Positions 37,701-46,700 of a stretch of 64,000 nt of DNA are shown here, one piece after another. Location of the stretch: assembly GCA_032622095.1 (NCBI GenBank), contig CP136061.1:35783797-35847796 (forward strand), read 5' to 3'. A program made the translations under genes and the position numbers. Each line of letters begins with the position of its first letter. The stretch's first letter is position 1. The notes below the pieces were generated by a model. It had not been told where the DNA came from and searched no databases. It saw nothing but the letters and a program-made list of their open reading frames with translations. Origin of the DNA: Siphonodentalium dalli (taxonomy: Eukaryota > Mollusca > Scaphopoda > Gadilida > Siphonodentaliidae).

Positions 37701-40700
37701 ACCGTCATTCATGATTTATATGAGTGGTAATTATTGCTTAACCCTTCCAGTGCCAAGTCCGATTTTTGTATCAACCCATATACCCTGTGCCAATGCATTC
37801 TCTTATATATGCGAGTCGACCATAGGTCGCCTCGCATATATAAGAGAATGCATTGGCCTAACAATTTTTCATCATTTGTTATTATTTTTTACAATTTTAA
37901 TAATTTTTTCTTATATTCTTTAACTCTTTCAGTGCCAGACTTATTTTGTAGGTTTAGTGCTAGGGAATCTTACGTTTTTCATGGGCATCAAAATTATTAC
38001 TATGAATACTTGGTGATAGTTTTATAACATGCCCCTAAGGTTTTATCCAGTTTTTAAATTCGCTATACCATGCTTAAGCTTACCCAAAAAAAATCTATAA
38101 TAAAAAAAAAAATTTATGACCGATTTTACAGACCGTAAATTAGGGCCGATGAGATCAGCCCCTGGCACTAAAAGGGTTAAAGTGTACTATAGAAGAGTAA
38201 GGCAACCGTAATTCCGACGTAAACCAATATTATCACAATTGATTTCACTAGATAGAATTCCTGGAAAATGCATTCAAACCAATATGTATATTAATATATT
38301 AAGTTTCAAGTCATGGATGTGTTTTCATACCGACTAGGAAGCAGTAGCAGCAAAAAATAAAGGTATGCACTGAGGTTGTCCCGAATAGACATACAGGATC
38401 CAAGAAGAACTTAACTGATTGGAATATATTTGGGAGCAATAGCATTTGGATTTATTTCCATAGATATTTCAGGAAATGTCCAGTTTTATTTGCAATTATG
38501 CCAGTGAATATACTAGTATACGATTATAAGAAATGACTGGCAGATCTATTGGGGTCATTGGGTTATGGTCGGCAGAGTGATTAAACAAATTATTGTGAAT
38601 ATGTTTAATTACTCTGCCGGTCATAACACAATGACCCCAATGGATATGCCAGTCATTTCTTAAATGTTTGAAATGAAAATAATTTCATCTACACAATATA
38701 ATCCATTCACTGAAACTTTGACTTTCCTTCTTCTTTATCATTCCATTGACTGCTCAGCATAATATTATCGCCTTTCCAAGTTGAGCTACAGTGTCATTGT
38801 TTGTTAACCCTTTGAGTGCCAGGTCGAGTTTTGTATCAACCCATATACCCTGTGCCAATGCATTCTCTTATATATGCGAGTCGACCATAGGTCGCCTCGC
38901 ATATATAAGAGAATGCATTGGCCTAACTGTTTTTTTTTTTGTTTTTTTTTTTTTACAATTTTTTACAATTTTAATAATTTATTCTTATATTCTTTAACAG
39001 ACTTATTTTGTAGGTTTAGGGCCGATGAGATCGGCCCCTGGCACTCAAAGGGTTAAACACTAAAAATGTCATGATGAAATTGAAACCTTTTGAGCATCTT
39101 TGTTTTTCAGGAACCGTTTAGCACTGTCCCATATGCAATGGTGAAGACATCTGTGATGTTGATTGGCGAGTTTGAGTATGAAGGCATATTCCATGCTACT
39201 GGTACTGATGCAGTGCAGTATGAAGCTTTAACATATATCATTTTTGTGATATTCATGGTGATCATGTCAATCTTGATCATGAACTTACTGGTAAGTTAAA
39301 CCTTTAGGCTAAAAATAAAATAGGTTTGCTTCTGGTGGACTGAACCTATTTGTCAAAGGCTGAACCTAAATGTTTTAGCCATGATTTTTGTTCACTATCA
39401 AGCCATAATAAAATAAGTCTGTTTTACAATAGAGGTGCCACGATTATTGATATTGATAATCGATAATCGGTCGTCAATAATCGACTATAATCGATTAATC
39501 GTACCTAATATAAATAACATCAGTGGAAGTATTCCGTAATATGGCCTATTGGCTGGGTGCTGGTTAACTCAATAACTGTACTGTCGCTGGTTGTTTGAGG
39601 CATCGGCTGATGTAATTTTTATGTTGATAAAGTGCATCATAAACCACTGTTAATGACAAATGAGCACAATGTATTGAATACCAGCACAGTTCTCGGCGAT
39701 GTTATGGTTATAATATTTGTGAGTTCATTAGAATGAACGTAGCGATTAATTTCAGTTTTATGAATAGGCCAAATATACAAACAATATAAAAGTAGGAATG
39801 AACGATGGACCGCCGGCGGTTCCTAAAAAAAGGAATAAAATGTTACGGAAAGGTTTCATCAAACTTCCAGAGCGTGGTTAACAATCACAAACATGTGCCC
39901 CCACCCACAAATTGTAGGACTCAGAACAAGCTAAGTATTTGGTAATAGTCAGTTTCATTCAGCATTCACCACACGATATGCGATAGCTTTTACTGGTAAC
40001 TTCTAAGTATACATGATTTGTACTTATGCAAACAAAGTTCACACGCAATTACATTGCGGAGAACATCGCTGATTAAAATGCTGTATATATTGGTTCCCTG
40101 TTTTTAGAGAGAATGTCAATCAACTTCCCATTGGTCCAATCAGATTCAAGGGCGTGTGCATTCAGTTCATTGAACACGGTGACAGTTGGCACATTTCAAA
40201 GACATAGTGCCACCTTTCAAGTATAAATATACAACGACGTCGCAATGTGTTAAAATCTGCAGTGCTGCCAATTTGTAGAATATACAACGACCCGACGAGA
40301 ATCCATGTCGCATCATCAAATGAACTGCTGACTGTTTGCAACATATATTAGTAGTACTCATGTTATTGGAATCTCTTTGATACGCGATCAAAGGATGTTA
40401 ACACCTCGGTTGTAGATTAAACTATGTAAAACAAACACAGTATTCAATAATACCCGGCATTTTCTGACGTCCGAAATATATAACGCAGATTAATCGACGA
40501 TGGAAATCGATTATACGATTAATCATGGCACCCCTATTTTACAAACATTTGAGTTTTTAAAAAAGTAGATGCGGCTGGATGCGGGAGTGAAAAATATAAA
40601 TAAAAATGTGCATCATCACCACAATAATTGACAAATAGCAGAACTGCATCATTTCACCCATACAGAGCCCCAGACAAACATGAGCAGACGACACTCTTCT

Positions 40701-43700
40701 ATATGCTTCTATATATGTGTGGGGCTCCCTGCAGGGTAATGGATGTTTTTTATTTTATGTCCTAAAAATTGTAAGAAACATTTATTTAAAAAAAATGATA
40801 AAATATTGTTAGGCCAATGCATTCTCTTATATATGCGAGGCGACCTATGGTCGACTCGCATATATAAGAGAATGCATTGGCACAGGGTAAAAAAAATCCC
40901 GACTTACGACTGGATTTGATATGGCGGGTCACAAATAGCAGAACTCCCATGAATTTCACAAGATTTTCGAAAATGTTTTTATCTTAACTCTAAGCTACAC
41001 GCAGGATGTTATCCAAATTTGGGCTAAATTATTTATATGGTCAACAAGTTATGAACACATGAAAATCGTGACAGAGTTACGCACAGGCGATGGATTATAT
41101 ATATAGATAACTTGATGTTCAACGAGACAAGTACGTTTGAAAATGAAAATGATATCTCTCTGTTCTGTGTGTCCGTTAAGATTTCATTTAACTTGAACAT
41201 GACATCTCTTGTTCTTTAGATCGGTTTGGTTTTAAGATTTCATTTAACTTGAACATGACATCTCTCTATACATGACATCTCTCTATTCTGTAGGTCCGTT
41301 TGGTTTTAAGATTTCATTTAACTTGAACATGACATCATTCTGTTCTGTATGTCCGTTTGTTCTTAATATTTCATTTAACTTGAACATGACATCTCTATAT
41401 TCTGTAGGTCCGTTTGGTTTTAAGATTTCATTTAACTTGAGCATGACATCTCTCTTGTTCTGTAGGTCGGTTTGGTTTTAAGATTTCATTTAACTTGAAC
41501 ATGACATCTCTCTATTCTGTAGGTCCGTTTGGTTTTAAGATTTCATTTAACTTGAACATGACATCTCTCTTGTTCTATAGGTCGGTTTGGTTTTAAGATT
41601 TCATTTAACTTGAACATGACATCTCTCTGTTCTGTATGTCGGTTTGGTGTTAAGATTTCATTTCACTTGAACATGACATCTCTCTGTTCTGTAGGTCAGT
41701 TTGGTTTTAAGATTTCATTTAACTTGAACATGACATCTCTCTATTCTGTAGGTCCGTTTGGTTTTAAGATTTCATTTAACTTGAACATGACATCTCTCTT
41801 GTTCTATAGGTCGGTTTGGTTTTAAGATTTCATTTAACTTGAACATGACATCTCTCTGTTCTGTATGTCGGTTTGGTGTTAAGATTTCATTTCACTTGAA
41901 CATGACATCTCTCTGTTCTGTAGGTCAGTTTGGTTTTAAGATTTCATTTAACTTCAACATGACATCTCTCTTGTTCTATAGGTCGGTTTGGTTTTAAGAT
42001 TTCATTTAACTTGAACATGACATCTCTCTGTTCTGTATGTCGGTTTGGTGTTAAGATTTCATTTCACTTGAACATGACATCTCTCTGTTCTGTAGGTCAG
42101 TTTGGTTTTAAGATTTCATTTAACTTCAACATGACATTTCTCTTGTTCTGTAGGTTGGTTTGGTGTTCAGATTTCATTTAACTTGAACATGACATTTCTC
42201 TTGTTCTGTAGGTCGGTTTGGCTGTAGATGACATCAAAGCTGTACAAGAGCAGGCAGAACTCAAAAGAATGGCTATGCAGGTAAGTGCCCAGGCCAGGAA
42301 CCACACACCCCATGCCCTCCGCTACGCTCCCTTCCAATACACCCCCTTTCTGATCCACACCCACTTCTGACGAAACCCCCTTCTGATCCAATCCTTTCTG
42401 ATCCACCCCCCCCATTCTGATCCACACACCCCCTTCTGATCCACACCCCCTTCTGATCCACCCCCTTCCAATTCACACCCCCTTCTGATCCACACCCCTT
42501 CTGATCCACACCCCTTCCGATCAATACCCCCTCCCAAAATTGCAGGGGACTAATAATGAGGGGTATCTTTGTCATATATTATGGCCCAGCAAATTCAAAA
42601 CCCGTGACTGTTTATGGCCCTGTCAAAATGCAAAACCTGGTTTTGGTGTATTTGAACACTGAATTCACTGTGGACTGTTTTATTGCAGGTTGATTTAGCG
42701 TTGGATATTGATAGACTGGCTCCTGTACATGTTGGTGTATTTGAACACTGAATTCACTGTGGACTGTTTTATTGCAGGTTGACTTAGCGTTGGATATTGA
42801 TAGACTGGCTCCTGTACATGTTGGTGTATTTGAACACTGAATTCACTGTGGACTGTTTTATTGCAGGTTGATTTAGCGTTGGATATTGATAGACTGGCTC
42901 CTGTACATGTTGGTGTATTTGAACACTGAATTCACTGTGGACTGTTTTATTGCAGGTTGACTTAGCGTTGGATATTGATAGACTGGCTCCTGTACATGTT
43001 GGTGTATTTGAACACTGAATTCACTGCTGACTGTTTTATTGCAGGTTGACTTAGCGTTGGATGTTGATAGGCTGGCTCCTGTACATGTTGGTGTATTTGA
43101 ACACTGAATTCACTGTGGACTGTTTTATTGCAGGTTGACTTAGCGTTGGATATTGATAGGCTGGCTCCTGTACATGTTGTTGTATTTGAACACTGAATTC
43201 ACTGTGGACTGTTTTATTGCAGGTTGACTTAGCGTTGGATGTTGAGAGACTGGTTCCTGACTTCATTAGGAAAAGAGTTATTGTCCGAAAGAGGATTTTT
43301 CAGCCCAACAAATCATTCAACATTATTAATAAGCTGCTGTCTGTGGGCAGAGATACAGTGACAGCACAATCCATAGTGAAAGCACTCAATCCAGATCTGG
43401 TTTGTATATTATTATCCCTTTTATTACTTAATGGATTCTCCCATTCAGCTGTAAAAGTATTCAATGGAATGGTCCATTCTTCATTTGTAGGTATGTTCAG
43501 ATACTATAACCAGACAACAGGCAGAACAATGCCAACTTAATGCTGTTTGTTGAACATACATGAGTAATTAGCTGAACATCTCTACAAATAAATCAATTAA
43601 ACATTTCTATACTTACTGGTCCCCAGAGGGTGAATTTAGTGATTCTACCCTGCACAGCAGGCTAGCATCACCAAATTCACCCTCTGGGGACCTCATTCTG

Positions 43701-46700
43701 GTTAGGTCTCATCTTCTGGGAAGTATCTATAGTCTCAAATTAACATTGTTTTTATGTACTTTTTTTCCTTCTGGTCAGTTTCTATATCCCATAATTGCAG
43801 AAGATAAATGCATAATCGAGGTGACTAATGGGTGAACATCACCTGGGAATGTCAATCTGATTCTAGTTCTCCCATAGTAGTTGAGGGCACAGCCGAATGA
43901 GGTTCCCAGAGAGTGAATTTGTGATGCTAGCCTGCTGTGTTGGATAGTATCACTAAATTCACCCTCTGGGAACCTCATTCTGTAAATGACAGACACACAA
44001 TTTCAAGGCTTGTTCCGACACATATTTCCAGGCCAATATCAACCATGCAATACATATTTTTATCACAAAATTAGGGACTAAACCTTGCCTCATATTTTGT
44101 AGTAAGACCCGGCATGAATTATTGTCATGTGCAGTGACCTAAGAGCTGAGAGCGATGATATTTATCATTATGTTAATTAGAATATAATTACCGTACACAC
44201 CCACCAGTAAGCCCATGTACCCAAGGAAAATTATAGTTCAAAAAGTCCTGAATGGGCTTAGTCGCGGGGATCACCCTCGGAAAAATGGAAGTGGAGAGAT
44301 TTTCGTCGTCAGAATAAGAGTAAGTATGGTAAGTATGGTCGAACAGGGAGCTAGCCGAGAATGTGGAATTACAACAAAAATTCTACAACAAAAATCATGT
44401 TTATTTCATTTGTTTCCCTTTAAACACGCTATTAACTAACATAAGTGTCCATTGGTTGGAAAAGTGGGGTTGCCTACTAGTACAGCCTAAAAAAATAATT
44501 TTTTTTAATTTATTTCAATACGAAATTACAAAATGATAATATCAGATAGAGTTTTCTCCCATGGACAACGTGGCGAACATAACGAAACAGGAAGTAAAAT
44601 TTATCGCAATTGATATATATAATTTTCTCCCATTAACCACTCAGCAATGTGTGTGTATTCGGCAAACCTCGTTATACTCCGTAAGGTCGATGAGTTCCAA
44701 GTATTTTGCGTTGCGAAGACATCACAATGTAAAGGTCAAAGGACACCGGAAATTACTTTTATTTCTTCCAAAAGCACGTGGTTTTTGGTGACTTTATTTT
44801 GGGTTGATTTTTAAATAAACCAGAAGAAATTAATATGAATTTGAACGATATCAGTATCGAAACCACGAACGCCCCTGTTGTTTCTTTCGTGATATATAGC
44901 CTATATTGAACTATTTAGCAGTTTTATGAATCACATTTCCATTGTCGCGATGCCATCAGATAACACAAATTTTAGTCTCCAGTGTGTATCGAGCACATAT
45001 TTTGGTGATTTGCATAGAAATGAATGCTGAATTTGGCACATGTAGGCATAAATAGTGTTTATAATCCACCACAAAACAATGACACAGGAAGCTGTCAAAG
45101 GCCACTGGGTTTCGTAATGTATTCTTAAGCCTTTGTATAAACACTCATTATGATAGGTAATGAGTAAACAGTCAATTATGGGTGTTAATGGCTTCCTGTG
45201 TCACCCAGGGCATTAGAGACAACTAAAACAACACAATAAACTTTATTCACGATCACAATCAAGAGCTGCTCTATCTGTATTCTGGGCACTTCTCATCAAT
45301 GTTGGCGACCTCCTGGCTGTTCACATGAGTAAATTTCGGCACATAGCTTACCAGCGGGGACAACCCTAGATTTTTGCAAGCTTCAAAAGTGGGTAATGGG
45401 CTTACTGGCGGGTGTGTACGGTATGATATTCAATTTGTGTTGGGTTATTTAGTGTTGACTGAGATAAACATGGGTGATAAGGGTGGTTGAACAATTTTGT
45501 CAAAATGAAAACACGCATTTAAAATGGAACTTTATTATTTCTTGCAGGTGTCTTTACTTCCTCTTTGGTTGTGATAAGGAAATCAATATTATTTTAACCC
45601 CAGTCATTTCAAGATCGTTTTTCCTTGCTAATATGTGATAAAATGGACCTAAAATTTGTTGCAATTCTATACAAATTTATTAACCTTGTGCACTAAATTC
45701 GATTCGAGCCTCGCTAAAGCTTGGATCGGATTGAATTTAGTGCACTCTGTTAATAAATTTTGTACTGAATTGCGACTCATTAGAGTTCCTCCATATGACC
45801 TCGAACCCTGGTATTTCTTCTGGAGGTTAATCGTATTACCAGTAAGCCTGCAAGTAGCGTGTCTATCATTTGCAGAATGAAGTCCCCAGAGGACGAATTT
45901 AGTGATGCTATCCCGCACAGTGGGCTAGCATCACCAAATTCACCCTCTGGGAACCTCATTCTCCTTAGGCCTCAACTGCTATGATGAATTGGAGAGAATT
46001 GAAGAAGGTTTAATGAGTCGAAACGTGATGTGACATGTGCTAAATTTGGAACATAGCCAGCAATCTGCAACTGATCATGGTCTTATCCAAACATTTTGGC
46101 ATCTTTTCAACTCTAAAAATATCTAAATTTTAATTTTGGCATAAAATTATTTTTTTGTGGAGTACGTTCTAAAATATTTTCAAAATTCCATTAAATGGAT
46201 CCAGGATCCAGCTTCAACCTCAGAATTCATGTCATTAGAACGCAAAGCAATTTGTCTGCTGGAAATTGGGACCTTGGTCATCATTGTATTTAGCCTTGAA
46301 TCCTCGTTAATATGCCTAGCAGACATCGTCCCCTTTCTTAAGACATCCATAAATTTCCGTACCAACTTCAATATGTGGGGAAACTATATTACGGATAGGT
46401 TGTAAGCCTTTATTTCCTTCACTATACTTATGTTGACAAACAAAGGCCTCAGGGCCTGTTAGCCAGTGCTCCATTCTGACTTGTTATTGTCATTCTGGAG
46501 TCCTAGGTTTAATTTCCGTTGACCTGGACAGATGTGTCACCTTGTCAGACAACCACTTACATGTATTGATTAACCTATAAAACTTCTGTATGGATTTCAG
46601 GATGAATTGGAGAGAATTGAAGAAGGCCAGCTTAAAACGCAGTCGCAGGTGAAGAAGCTGAAATATACTGTGAAAAATATGCAAGTTTCGATTGGCAAGA

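Noticed and set aside
42167-42575. Glycine-rich minus-strand frames
   Set aside because: They arise from the 18-bp C-rich repeat between exons G and H.
41157-43222. CRISPR-like arrangement of regular repeats
   Set aside because: Units are contiguous with no unique spacers, lie in introns of an animal gene and contain splice acceptors.
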